DNA of 64,000 nucleotides from Antedon mediterranea (taxonomy: Eukaryota; Echinodermata; Crinoidea; Comatulida; Antedonidae). The stretch covers positions 24,922,501-24,986,500 of the forward strand of contig NC_092672.1 of NCBI RefSeq assembly GCF_964355755.1, given 5' to 3'. Within the stretch, counting starts at the first letter, position 1. The number at the start of each line of letters is the position of its first letter. Below, in pieces: positions 45,738 to 57,600 of this stretch. Below the pieces are notes generated by a model, which saw nothing but the letters and a program-made list of their open reading frames with translations, did no database searches and was not told where the DNA came from. The position numbers were made by a program, and so were the translations under genes.

Positions 45738-47205
45738 TAAATACTGCCACCAATGTAAGCTTATTTGTTATCTTTGCTGTTCTATATTTGTAATCAATAC
45801 AAAGGTTAAAGTGTAAATATTACCTTTTTATGGATTCTCTTCCTACAGTGTTGAGCCTAATCTAATACTGTTTTACTTAAATTGTACAAAGGCTTCTTAA
45901 AGCTTATTCACATGTCTAAATTAGACGGAAGTTTTTCAATTCAATTGTTACTTACAGTTTTGCTGAAAGAAATTGATAGGTTGCAAATTTAAATTGATTT
46001 AACAAAGTTACGAATGTGAATTAAGTGATTGTTCCAAATGGCTGGAATGACATTTAAAAAGAATATTTAAGAGAGGTACAATGGAAAAAAGGGATACAGA
46101 AAGTGGGGAAATCTCTTCTTTGATTAATAAAGTATTACAGACCAAAATGTTTCATTATTTTGTGTTTTAGCCTAGAGGGCGTTTTTAAGAATTGTGTTGT
46201 TAATTGTTCAAACATTTTAAAAGATTACTTTGTACTGTTCATATTTATTTTACAGGGTGTGAGTGAGTGTAGCTACTGTATGACACAAAGTACAATGTTA
46301 TTGAACTTCCTTCAATATAGGTAGCTTGTAAACAATTGACTATTATGTAATTTGCACATTTTGAGCTTTTCAATAAAATCATTAAATTCATTTTTAAACA
46401 TTTCATTTGATTAATTTATTCACCGTGTGACATGATCAAAAAGAAAAATCAATATGCATCTGTAGTATAAGATGCTTTTATTAAAATGTCATTATAGCAC
46501 ACGGCAGAATTGGAAGTAATGTTTCACAATAGTAAAAAATAGTTGAAATGGTAAATCATACAAAATGAAAAATCTATACAAAATTAACAAATCAGGATAA
46601 AAATTTATTTGACATTGACATTATCTTTATATTATGACCTTTGGATTTTCTATTTATTTTACCTTGTCTTTAACCAATATTACATTTGAAATTGTAGGGC
46701 AATGATAAAATGAAAGCAAACATTAAATCATGCGACTTTGAATACTTGATTGACGCAGACAATTTATAACAATTCTTGTCCAGTATTGGTCTTCACTATT
46801 TCATGTCTTTAAAAGTAAAATGTTTACTGTAGAGTATTTGTATGTAGCTGTTTAACAATTCTTGTCCAGTATTGGTCTTCATTATTTCATATCTTTAAAA
46901 GTAAAATGTTCATTATAGGGTATTTGTTGTAGCTGTTTGTCATGTTGGTTTACCTGCTTATCTTTACAATCTATTAGTATGTTAAACATTTTGTACAGTA
47001 AAGAGTTAAGTTGTACATTTTACCCAGTTGTTTCTTGTCTTTATTGAAAATGATACCTTAATATCAGTGGTACTGGTGTCACACAGTGCATCCAAAAAGA
47101 ATAAACAAAAAAAACAACAAAAGTAATTAAATGAACAAATTGAACATTAAACTTTTAAACTTCTAAACTTCTTATACATTTTTTAGTGAATTTATTTGTT
47201 CATTT
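45738..47205. other. Intergenic, with an 86-bp tandem duplication
   Basis: AT-rich, no gene recognised. 46768-46853 and 46854-46938 are similar tandem copies (AACAATTCTTGTCCAGTATT, then TCTTTAAAAGTAAAATGTT). Confidence 0.5.
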
Positions 47206-47367
47206 CTAATTAATAAAGTATCAAATACATTCTACAGTATTGTTTTATACCTGTTTTATCATGTTGGTTTATCTGTGGCTTTCTATTTAATAAAGTGTAT
47301 CAAATACAGTATTGTTTTATACCTGTTATATCATGTTGGTTTATCTGTGGCTTTCTATTTAATAATA
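47206..47367 (+). repeat. 72-bp satellite, left part (split by a LINE)
   Basis: About two units of the same 72-bp repeat that resumes at 50914, each with TAATAAAGT, GTATTGTTTTATACCTG and CATGTTGGTTTATCTG. The LINE at 47368-50913 interrupts a unit at CTATTTAATAA. Confidence 0.85.
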
Positions 47368-50300
47368 ATAATAAATGAAAACTTATATAGCGCCGGTATC
47401 CTCCACCCATGTGGCGCTCATGGCGCTTTGTGCATTAACAACGTGCGAGAACATCAGCGAATAGCGACGTCTTTAGGTTGGTCTTGAAACTGTTTAGACT
47501 AGTTGAGCATTTAACTGTTGCTGGTAAGCTGTTCCATACACTTGCGAACGCAACGTAAAAATATCTCTGACCCCACTGATTTTTCGCTCTACGCTCTTGA
47601 AGAAGGTTTTGTGACAATGATCGTAGGCCTCTGCGGGATGATTCGTAACGATCCACAAGGTCAGATAAATAAGCAGGAGCACTGTCATTTAGGATCTTGA
47701 ATACAAATGACGCAAGTTTGTACTTAATACGTTGTTGAACAGGCAACCAATGCAAATCCATCAGAACAGGAGTTATGTGAGCGTTTGATTTTGTATAAGT
47801 TACAATTCTAGCTGCCATATTTTGCAAGCGCTGCAAACGTTGTATTTGAGATTTTGGTATGCCAAACAACAAGGCATTACCAATGTCAATTTTAGAAGTG
47901 ACAAATGAGTGTACAATCAATTCAGCTGTTTTCTTGTTAAGATTACCGCGAATACGACCAAGGTTCCTAATCGATATGCATGCTGCTTTGGATACAGTTG
48001 TTATTTGTGCTTCCATAGTGAGATTACTATCCAGCATGATTCCCAGATTCCGGACCACCGATGAGGGAGCGATGTTAGAGTTTCCGATTCTGATATGTGT
48101 GATGTTGATTTTGGAGATGTTACATTTAGACCCGACGATAATAAACTCTGTCTTTCCATCATTCAACTTTAGGTAATTTGTTGTCATCCAATTGCGAACA
48201 TCTTCTATACAGGCTTCCATCTTACTGATTGCTGCAGCAACATCCCTTTGCACTGGATTTACTGACACATAAATCTGTGTATCATCTGCATAGAAATGGA
48301 AATGTAGACTGTGTTTGCGAATAATGTCACCAAGGGGAAGCGTATAAATGGAAAACTGGCCAGGCCCAATTACTGACCCCTGTGGTACACCATATTCCAG
48401 GCAAGCTTCATCTGAGAATGCATCATTGATACAGACTAGCTGACGTCTTCCTGTAAGATATGACTGGAACCAGTTAAGAGCAACACCATTAATGCCAATG
48501 CGATTTCTCAGACGGGTTATCAGTCTTTGGTGATCAACTGTATCAAACGCTGCTGACAAATCCAACAACACCAATAGCGTTATTTTCCCATCATTCATTC
48601 CTTGTAACAAATCATTCTGTACCTTTAAAAGGGAACTCTCCGTACTATGACATGCACGATATGCCGACTGGTAATTCTCATTTAAATTATGCTTTTGAAG
48701 ATATGGAGTAATGCGTGATGTCACTACACGCTCCAGAGTCTTTCCAAGAAAAGAAAGATTCGACACCGGGCGGTAATTTTTCAGCGTGTTATGATCCAAG
48801 TTTTGCTTTTTTATTAAAGGACGAACGTGAGCAATTTTCAGTTCATCTGGCACTATGCCGGTATTAAGAGAATGGTTAATGATTTCCGTTATTATTGGAA
48901 CGACTGCGTCTATACACTTCTTCAGTATAGAAGTAGGAACTGGATCTAACCTGCATGATTTTGTTGGTGATTTTATCAGAATGTTGCGGATCTCATCTTG
49001 AGATACTGGTGTAAATGTTGTGAGATGCTGATGAACAGCTGTCACAGGCTCATTAAATGACATGTCATCAATCTTGAAGTCGTCTCTGATGATCTTGATC
49101 TTGTCTGTGAAAAACTGACAGAACCTGTTCGCAAGATCTAAGTCAGAATGACTATCTGGGAGAGGTGATACCTGGCGATGATGAAGGAGTTGGTTAACAA
49201 TTTTAAAAAGTTCTTTGTGATCTGCTGCATGTTCTTCACACAAGCCAATGTAGTAGTTGGCCTTTGCCTTTCTTACCATGGAATTTACAATCCTCTTCTG
49301 TGCAATGTAAGCTTGACGATCTATTTCCAGATGAAAGATTCTCCATTTCTTTTCAAGCTTACGCTTTGTTCTTTTCTCAGCATAGATGTCACTGTTATAC
49401 CAACTAGTGTTTGGTCGGACCTTTACTGTTCTCTTTTTTGGTGGTGCGTGTTTGTCAAGAAGTTCACTCAAAGTGGTGACATAAAGTCGTACTTTACTTG
49501 ATAAATCAAGATTTGAGAGCGAAGTTCCGAGATCAGACTGTGTGATATCTTTACATAATGTCTCAAAATTTATAGCATTCCAATGACGAGTTTCGATGGA
49601 TTTAGTGATTACGGGTGGCTTCTTGATAAGGAGATTACATGTGATTGCATAGTGATCTGATATACCATCAATGACATTAAGGTTTGAGAAAACAGGAGGA
49701 TGAGATGAACGAGTGATCAGCAAGTCTAATGTATGACCATGTTGGTGTGTAGGTGTAGACACATGCTGTTGAAGACTGCTTGCTACAAGTAGATTCTGAA
49801 AATGAATTGCATCTGCATCATTTGGCATATCCACATGGATGTTAAAGTCTCCAACGAATAGTATGGGAGCCGGCTTCAATACATAGTGATCAACCAAAGT
49901 TGAGAATTCTTCAGTGAAAACATTTAGACTGCAACCCGTTGATTTGCTTTGAGGACGATATACTGCTACGAGGAAAACTGAGGATGCATTGCTGACTATT
50001 TCCACATTTAGCAGTTCAAATGATTTTGGTAATAATCCCGTGTCATAACATTTAACCGCTATGCTTTCCTTGTAAAGAAGTGCAACTCCACCACCTCTTT
50101 TAGTAACTGCACGGGGAGCATGTTTGAGAGAGTATCCGTTGGGTGTAATATTTCCTATAACTGATGTGTCTTCTGGTTTAAGCCACGTTTCCGAAAGGGC
50201 AACAACATCCAGATTATGTTCGATAACGAAATCCACAAATTCTGTTGTTTTGTTCCGAACGGATCTTGTATTAATACAGCAAAATTTAATATTGTTTTTA

Positions 50301-50913
50301 GATAAGAGAGAGTTTGATGATAAGTCCAGAAATGATAGATTGTTTTTAGTGTGTTTGTCACGCCCAGCTCTTGTACCACGCCTGGTTTTTCTTTTTGGCC
50401 TCCTTGGTAATAGGTGGATACTACAGCTACTGGAGTTCAACTTAAAAGATTGTATAATTAAGCAAGATTCTTCAAGAAGTTCACAACTGTTATTGTTGTT
50501 GGTTACACAGCCCTGTAAACCATGAAGAAACTCAGAGCTATAGCTAATTAGCATGACAACAGCAGATCTTCAAGCATGAAGTGTACAAGGTCATTTACAT
50601 AACAATATGCACAGTCAGATTGAAAGTACAGGGCTAGCTTCCCACTGATGCTAGTAGACCATTGTTCTTGGGCAGTGATGAGTTTGAATTAAAACAATAA
50701 ACGCACAAGCAGGGCCTAGCTGAACTTCAGGAAACAACAAGAAAAACAACTGCGATTTACTCCGGAAATTTGTGAATATATGGTGCTCAATTTGCTATTC
50801 CAGCATCCAGTAAAACTTATTTGATGAAAAAAAAACCGTCTGCAAACAGATACGACGTTGTTATGCACAGAGCAATATAGAGCCGCCACATGGGCGCTGC
50901 AACATTCACTCTC
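47368..50913 (-). mobile_element. Apparently full-length CR1/L2-like LINE inserted in a satellite
   Basis: The 3' end (minus sense GGCGCTATATAAGTTTTCAT then TTATTATTATTATT) abuts the satellite at 47364-47376. The 5' end lies at about 50913, where the satellite resumes. The 5' UTR is ~360 bp. The TSD is at most a few bases (TAATAA), blurred by the ATT tail. One long intact frame fills the element. Confidence 0.85.
47435..50554 (-). CDS. CR1/L2-group LINE ORF2: endonuclease-reverse transcriptase, intact
   Basis: A 1039-codon uninterrupted frame. Residues ~1-85 are a basic, Ser/Asn-rich leader. An AP-like endonuclease spans ~88-310: CCINTRSVRNK, SETW (121-124), GGGVALLY, GDFNIH (235-240), SDHYAI (299-304). 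Reverse transcriptase spans ~540-830: PVSNLSFLGKTLERV, LLDLSAAFDTVDH (Asp665), GVPQGSVIGP (722-731), and catalytic YADD (755-758). A C-terminal domain follows with LHWLPVQQRIKYKL and YVAFASVWNSLPATVK near the end. All expected catalytic residues are present. The protein nicks target DNA and primes reverse transcription of its own RNA. Antisense frames in this interval are shadows. The lack of stops suggests a young, possibly active copy. No separate ORF1 was found, so either this family has one ORF or ORF1 is lost. Confidence 0.93.
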   Translation of the reverse strand: MLISYSSEFLHGLQGCVTNNNNSCELLEESCLIIQSFKLNSSSCSIHLLPRRPKRKTRRGTRAGRDKHTKNNLSFLDLSSNSLLSKNNIKFCCINTRSVRNKTTEFVDFVIEHNLDVVALSETWLKPEDTSVIGNITPNGYSLKHAPRAVTKRGGGVALLYKESIAVKCYDTGLLPKSFELLNVEIVSNASSVFLVAVYRPQSKSTGCSLNVFTEEFSTLVDHYVLKPAPILFVGDFNIHVDMPNDADAIHFQNLLVASSLQQHVSTPTHQHGHTLDLLITRSSHPPVFSNLNVIDGISDHYAITCNLLIKKPPVITKSIETRHWNAINFETLCKDITQSDLGTSLSNLDLSSKVRLYVTTLSELLDKHAPPKKRTVKVRPNTSWYNSDIYAEKRTKRKLEKKWRIFHLEIDRQAYIAQKRIVNSMVRKAKANYYIGLCEEHAADHKELFKIVNQLLHHRQVSPLPDSHSDLDLANRFCQFFTDKIKIIRDDFKIDDMSFNEPVTAVHQHLTTFTPVSQDEIRNILIKSPTKSCRLDPVPTSILKKCIDAVVPIITEIINHSLNTGIVPDELKIAHVRPLIKKQNLDHNTLKNYRPVSNLSFLGKTLERVVTSRITPYLQKHNLNENYQSAYRACHSTESSLLKVQNDLLQGMNDGKITLLVLLDLSAAFDTVDHQRLITRLRNRIGINGVALNWFQSYLTGRRQLVCINDAFSDEACLEYGVPQGSVIGPGQFSIYTLPLGDIIRKHSLHFHFYADDTQIYVSVNPVQRDVAAAISKMEACIEDVRNWMTTNYLKLNDGKTEFIIVGSKCNISKINITHIRIGNSNIAPSSVVRNLGIMLDSNLTMEAQITTVSKAACISIRNLGRIRGNLNKKTAELIVHSFVTSKIDIGNALLFGIPKSQIQRLQRLQNMAARIVTYTKSNAHITPVLMDLHWLPVQQRIKYKLASFVFKILNDSAPAYLSDLVDRYESSRRGLRSLSQNLLQERRAKNQWGQRYFYVAFASVWNSLPATVKCSTSLNSFKTNLKTSLFADVLARC

Positions 50914-51790
50914 CTATAATAAAGTGTATCAAATACAGTATTGTTTTATACCTGTTATATCATGTTGGTTTATCTGTGGCTTTCTATTTAATAAAGTGTA
51001 TCAAATACAGTATTGTTTTATACCTGTTATATCATGTTGGTTTATCTGTGCCTTTCTATTTAATAAAGTGTATTAATACAGTATTGTTTTATACCTGTTA
51101 TATCATGTTGGTTTATCTGTGGCTTTCTATTTAATAAAGTGTATCAAATACAGTATTGTTTTATACCTGTTATATCATGTTGGTTTATCTGTGCCTTTCT
51201 ATTTAATAAAGTGTATTTAAATACAGTATTGTTTTATACCTGTTATATCATGTTGGTTTATCTGTGCCTTTCTATTTAATAAAGTGTATCAAATACAGTA
51301 TTGTTTTATACCTGTTATATCATGTTGGTTTATCTATGGCTTTCTATTTAATAAAGTGTATTAATACAGTATTGTTTTATACCTGTTATATCATGTTGGT
51401 TTATCTGTGGCTTTCTATTTAATAAAGTGTATCAAATACAGTAGTGTTTTATACCTGTTATATAATGTTGGTTTATCTATGGCTTTCTATTTAATAAAGT
51501 GTATCAAATACAGTATTGTTTTATACCTGTTATATCATGTTGGTTTATCTATGGCTTTCTATTTAATAAAGTGTATCAAATACAGTATTGTCTTATACCT
51601 GTTATATCATGTTGGTTTATCTGTGGCTTTCTATTTAATAAAGTGTAATACAGTATTGTCTTATACCTGTTATATCATGTTGGTTTATCTATGGCTTTCT
51701 ATTTAATAAAGTGTATCAAATACACTATTGTTTTTAACTCTTATATTATGTTGGTTAGTCTATCTATTTTAATAAACTGTGTCAAACATG
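50914..51790 (+). repeat. 72-bp satellite, right part
   Basis: About twelve units of period 72 bp (for example AATAAAG at 50918 and 50990). Each has AATAAAGTGTATCAAATACA, GTTTTATACCTGTTATATCA and TTTATCTGTGGCTTTCTATT, with small deletions in some. Since 72 is divisible by three, long frames such as 51407-51706 are open by chance and are not genes. Confidence 0.95.
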
Positions 51791-53861
51791 ATGTAAAGTA
51801 AATTTGTGTTTGGTTTATCTGTTGGCCCTGGCTGTTGTTTGAACTTGGACTACATTAATCTAATAACCTTTGCCTTAGTTTACTGTTTGTTTGTCACCCT
51901 CTTATTTCCCCTTAGTAATATCATCTGATAAACTTAAAGCAAATATTAAACCAGGCTTTGTTGCACTATTGTACCATTAAATATAGTAGGTTTATTTATA
52001 CTTTTTTAAACACTCTAAAGTAAAATTCACAATAAACTTTTTACAGTTTGTCTTCTGTCTTTATACAATTTTGTTTCATTATTACTATCAACCAAATTAC
52101 AAAATAGTGTATAATTTACTTTATTAATATTTAAAACCAAAGTTGTTTTTTTAAATCTTTAAATTCAACGATCAAAGTCTTTTATCAAATTGTTTGTTGA
52201 CTGATTAGTAATTGTGCTCTGTATTTTATTTACTATAAATTTATAAAAATTGACAAATTATATTATCATTCAAGCAATATAAGTTTTCTATTTTTTATAC
52301 ACAATAAACGTTAGTCTTTGAAGAATTTCATTTCGTTTCAAAGTGTATCAAAGAAAGAGAAAAACGGAGAGTACTTTCCTCCATGCTCAAACGTTTAAAT
52401 CTCTATATGAAATCTTTATCAACTCACGTCATGACATCATCAGTTGTTGATGATGTTGTATTGAAGGTTATGCGGTCCCTGGCCAGGTGAGAATGCAATT
52501 AGGTGATTGTACAGATTGTTCATTGTTTTATCTATCTTCCTTCTAATGTTTGACTTTCTAATTGACTCTGTCTATCTTTCCATTTTGTTTCCTTAGATAG
52601 GATGTTTTCCTCCCATTTTGGTACATGATTTTCACCTGGCCAGGTACCGTACAACCTCCAATCTAAAACCGGAAGAGGCGTACGACGTCAGCATCCTTTA
52701 ATAATTCACCTTTGACACAGAATGTGATAGAGTTAAGTTATGAATCATTGTTATGTTGTTCAAAGATCTAGAGCCAAAAAATATCTATTCTATTATTGGA
52801 ATAGCATTCAGTAGGATCAACACAATTTCAGTAGGTATTTGATTTTCACATTAATTTTCATTTTTTCTTAACTTAAATTTTCTTATCGTGTGCTTCAGTT
52901 TGTATCATTTATACTCGTTTTTATTACAACAGAAAATGTATTTAAATAAAAATGTAACATTGAATGCAAAACTTTCTTTTGTTTTGTTGATTGACAGCTT
53001 TAATTGAATCCATAATGAAAAAAAAACAAAAAAACTCTGGCATATAGTAATGTAGAAAATATAAATAAGTGAATATTTACAATTAAAACAAATTTATAAA
53101 TTTACAAACTACCCATTAACAATGCTGAAGTATCCAAATACAGTGTGTTTTGTAAGGACCTTTTGTTATCACTATTAGTGGTTGCAGGTTACTTGGGCAC
53201 CTGATTTACAAACACCTATACATTTATGTTGATATTGTTTTTGTTATCCTAACTCCAGGGAAGTGACTTGAGTTTCTGGCAGTGGCACTCTTTGTTGTAA
53301 TGTTCATTTGAATAATGTCTTGTATGAACCTCATCTCATTCAGTGATTGTATTATAGTATTTTGTCTAATTTCAAGTACAATTATATAATTGTATTTTTA
53401 CAAGACCTTAATCAGTCATTATTAGAGTTTACCTGAGGTACCTTGATACACCTTGTTTGATTTACCTAAAATAGTAATTCACGTTGGTTTGTAGTTCTAA
53501 TCAACTATTAATGATAAGAACAAAGCAAACACTAAGTCACGCTATGTTGTAATTTGTATAGAATCCATTGAATTGCACTGGTTATCACTATATAAATAAT
53601 GATATAAAAGTGTTTGGTCTTCTGTACAACAACCACTTGCATTCAACTTTTGAAGAGGAAACGTTGCATATTTTGGATTTCTTTTATTTTAGCATTGCTC
53701 CACTGTAAGTGTTGTAGGTCTAAAAATATTATAATATTATTTGATAGAGGAGGCAGTGGTTGAGGAAATTGTTGATAGATGAGGCATTGTATTATATATT
53801 TACTCTATTTCAACATCATGTTCAGTACTTGTAGTCCTAGTACTGTATTTATATTGATTAT
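51791..53861. other. Intergenic, upstream of the ankyrin gene
   Basis: No coding exon recognised. A small inverted-repeat element lies inside (52465-52658). The ankyrin gene's 5' UTR exon and promoter may lie here but were not pinned down. Confidence 0.4.
52465..52658. mobile_element. Short MITE-like element with 30-bp TIRs
   Basis: AGGTTATGCGGTCCCTGGCC (52465) mirrors GGCCAGGTACCGTACAACCT (52638-52657). The inverted match extends through CAGGTGAGAATG and CATTTTCACCTG-like sequence. About 194 bp and noncoding. Confidence 0.65.
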
Positions 53862-54425
53862 TGTCAAAATTAGAGGAAGGAGTAGTATTTAGGTTGAGTT
53901 TAAAGCCACAATCTGCAGATGATCCTCTAATGATGTGACGAGCTGTCAAATTAGAGGGAGGGGTAGTATTTAGGTTGAGTTTAAAGCCACAATCTACAAA
54001 TGATCCTCTAATGATGTGATGAGCTGTCAAATTAGAGGGAGGGGTAGTATTTAGGTTGAGTTTAAAGCCACAATCTGCAGATGATCCTCTAATGATGTGA
54101 CGAGCTGTCAAATTAGAGGGAGGGGTAGTATTTAGGTCGAGTATAAAGCCACAATCTACAAATGATCCTCTAATGATGTGATGAGCTGTCATATTAGAGG
54201 AAGGGATAGTATTTAGGTTGAGTTTAAAGCCACAATCTACAAATGATCCTCTAATGATGTGATGAGCTGTCAAATTAGAGGGAGGGGTAGTATTTAGGTT
54301 GAGTTTAAAGCCACAATCTACAAATGATCCTCTAATGATGTGATGAGCTGTCAAATTAGAGGGAGGGGTAGTATTTAGCTTGAGTTTAAAGCCACAATCT
54401 GCAAATGATCCCAATGATTGCTTCA
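53862..54425. repeat. 81-bp minisatellite, seven units, open on the minus strand
   Basis: Seven units of 81 bp (TCAAATTAGAGGGAGGGGTA, ATTTAGGTTGAGTTTAAAGC, ATGATCCTCTAATGATGTGA). The minus strand is open for 214 codons (54444-53800), with 27-residue repeats of HHIIRGSFVDCGFKLNLNT. Substitutions change residues without clear codon-position bias, so it is likely a noncoding minisatellite whose period happens to be a multiple of three. Confidence 0.9.
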
Positions 54426-54644
54426 TTCTGTGATGAGTTGTCACACAAGTTTCTTTTTATCATTAAGTATCTACTACTAGTATTCAAATAATAATATTAT
54501 CATCATGTTTTTATGTCTGTGAATAGAAGCTGAGTATTTATAAATGCAGTTTACTTTAATATAAAAATATTTTTATTTGAATTGAAAATTTGTTTTTTTT
54601 TTATAATTTAAACAAGCATACATTGTTTTTGCATTTTCTTTCAG

Positions 54645-57600
54645 TTTAGCAATACAATGGATCTCCATGGATGGCTGCTTCAACTTTGTGCAGAAAATGG
54701 TCTTAAGGTAGGCAAGTTTACACTGTTTTAGGATAATAGCATTTAACCAGCAACAATTTAAGCAACACTATCACAACTATCAACAACTTAATAAACTGTT
54801 CTATTAGCTTATGATCTGGAATCAAAAGAGAACTAAAACAAGTAACTAAATAAAATAAATAGTGACAACAAATTTAACTTACAGTATCACAATGGATCAC
54901 AATAATCACTGTAGTGCTTATATGGCTGTTGGCTCATTTGATGTGATTGTTTTGCTTTAATTATTTGACCAGCATATCAACACATTAACATACAATACAA
55001 CATAGAGATGAAAAATGCTGGGAAGGGGCAGCTTAAGTAAAATACATTACTGTAAATCAAATGAGCCAGCTACCCCTCATACAAAAATAAATTTAAAAAA
55101 AAAAATTAAATACAAATTTCATTAAAATTAATGTAAATACAAAATTTAAGACCAGAAGAAAAAAAACTTATTTATTTGGGCAATTTAATATTATTATTAT
55201 AATGATATTTATAATATAATGGCTGTAATTTAATACAACATGAAATGTATGTTGTTGTCTATGTTTACTATAGTATATGTATTTTAATGAAAAATGTAAC
55301 TGAATGCATATTGATCTATATGTTTTATTTCATAGATTGCAAGAGAAAAAACTGCTGAAGAAATTTGCCATTTCATTGTCCGCAACAATGCTGTCAACAT
55401 CAAGGACCAGGTAGGCCTATACATCAATTTGTGTTCCTTTGTAATGAATTTGATAATACAAACCTTAAATTACTTGACACTAATTAAAGTGCATCAATAC
55501 TAATTTGTTTTTAAGATCTTTTATAAGTGCCTTACGCCTGCTCCTTAATAAACCTAGGTCATGCAGTGCCAGCACCATGTTTGTAGAAAACCACATCTGC
55601 TCGTTCTACGAACTACTACGTAAGGTGGTGTTTGGCATGTTGTGCAGGTTAGGGAGGTCAGACAATATTGTCATAAAATGTATTCATGAATTTGCTTTTC
55701 CTTCATCCAATCTACATAGTAGATGGATGAATCTATTGTTCTAACCATGACTATGTAGCATAGGTTTTTTTTATATATCTACATATATATGTATTTGTTA
55801 TATTTGCAATAATGTACACTAATTTGTTACCGTACTCGAACTATGGAGAATTTTTTTTTGCCGAAATAAAAGATGAATGAATGAATAAGTGTTCTCTGGT
55901 TGCATATTTGCAGTTAACATTCACACTGATTGTTAAAAGCATCATATTTGTTTCACTTCTTGAGCATTTTTTAGTGTTAAAAAGTATATTGTGTGTTTAT
56001 ATCTTATCTTAGCTGTCTGTTAGATGGTTTGTCAATATAATTTAGTACATTAGTCTTTCAGTACAATTTGCTTAGACAATTTGATTGGCTAATACCCGAT
56101 TTGAATAATGGCTTGGTTGTAATTAATTTCAGAATCTGAACAATGATATAATTATTCATCTGTTGAACAAATAACTAAACAAACTTCATATTAAAGAAAT
56201 ATATACATCACTGAAAAAAAAAATACAAGGCACAAGGCAGTGAAAAAAAGGATGAACAGGTGTCAAACACTTCTATCCACATTGGACCCCTTGTACCCCT
56301 TGTACAAATAACAAAACATAAAACACAAACATTTAGGATATAAAAATAGCTGAAATGGTATTATTTTCAGTTTCATATATAAAGCACACAGACGCAAAAT
56401 ACCAACATTTACGACCTGGCCACAACAAGCATAATGGAGGTACACATCTAATTGGTGACAGTGGTTTAGGCTGCTTTTGTGCTTTCCTGGTAGCTAGTGA
56501 CTATGATTTTATATTTTCTTCTTGCATCGTGTTTGTTTAATTTGTTGATTTGTATTATATTTTGTAAAATGTATCTTTTGCTTGAATAAATAATAATAAA
56601 AAATATAATACCTACAATGGGAAAAGATAATACCCATGTGCATGTAATGTCAGGGTCAAAGTTATTTAACAATTTTTCTCTCTAAAGTTTACATATAGTT
56701 TAATGAATTGTGGAATATTATTGATCTGATACAAAACGTTAGTAGATTCCAAATGGGAATAATCCTAAATCCTGAAAAATATGATTAATTTAGGGGATTT
56801 AGCTTTACACTTCACAGACTTCTTATTTAATGTTACCATTTAAGTTATTGTAAATGTATGCTTCTTTTTTTTCTTGATAAATATAAATATGTCTAAATAA
56901 ATGTTGAATGAAACTTATAAAGAGACATACTGTAAGAACAAACAGATTCAGTTCTGGTAACCCTGTATAGCCTTCAGTAGAAAAGTAAAATTATACAAAA
57001 TTATCAAGATGAATATCATAGATGTCCATATTACACATGCTGCGCCTTGCACGCCTTTCTCCCTAAAATCAGCCACTGATTGTAACATAAAAATAGGTAT
57101 GATGGTTTATGTGAAATAGTACGACACACACTATTATTCAGCTCTATACTAAATTGATTTTAAATATAATCTTTCAGATGATTAAGTCCTACATTATCAT
57201 TCATGGTTATATTAACAAATATTGCCTATTTTCTCTCTCTCTTTTGAAAATAGATTACTTTTTTAAGGCAAGTATTTAGCTCATCAGCTTTTGTATTTTT
57301 GTTATATGAAAGAACGTATTTCACACAGAAGTTTGAAACGGTGGGCCCATAACAAACAATTCAATTGTCCATTTATAAAATGTACCATAACATTAACAAA
57401 CTGACAAAACCTAACCACTTTTAAATAAAACAGCCTAAAACATGGTAGAACACTGGAGGCCTTTTGCTTCCCCCTCCCTCACCAGTTCCTGAGGCCGATT
57501 GTTCAAACTTTGTCACAAACCCCTTTTTCCCCTCCCTATTTTTAAAGCCTGGATCCGCCTCTGGGATTTATTAACAATTTTGTTGATATGATCATCCCAA

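Noticed and set aside
49178-50525. Plus-strand frames over the LINE ORF2 (for example 49178-49501, 50124-50525)
   Set aside because: Antisense shadows of the intact minus-strand reverse transcriptase.
51407-51706. Repeat protein encoded by the 72-bp satellite
   Set aside because: The frame is open only because the period is a multiple of three. Other frames and units break it, and there is no start or splice context.
53800-54444. 214-residue repetitive protein
   Set aside because: It coincides exactly with an 81-bp minisatellite. Open reading follows from the period, and no codon-position bias was evident.
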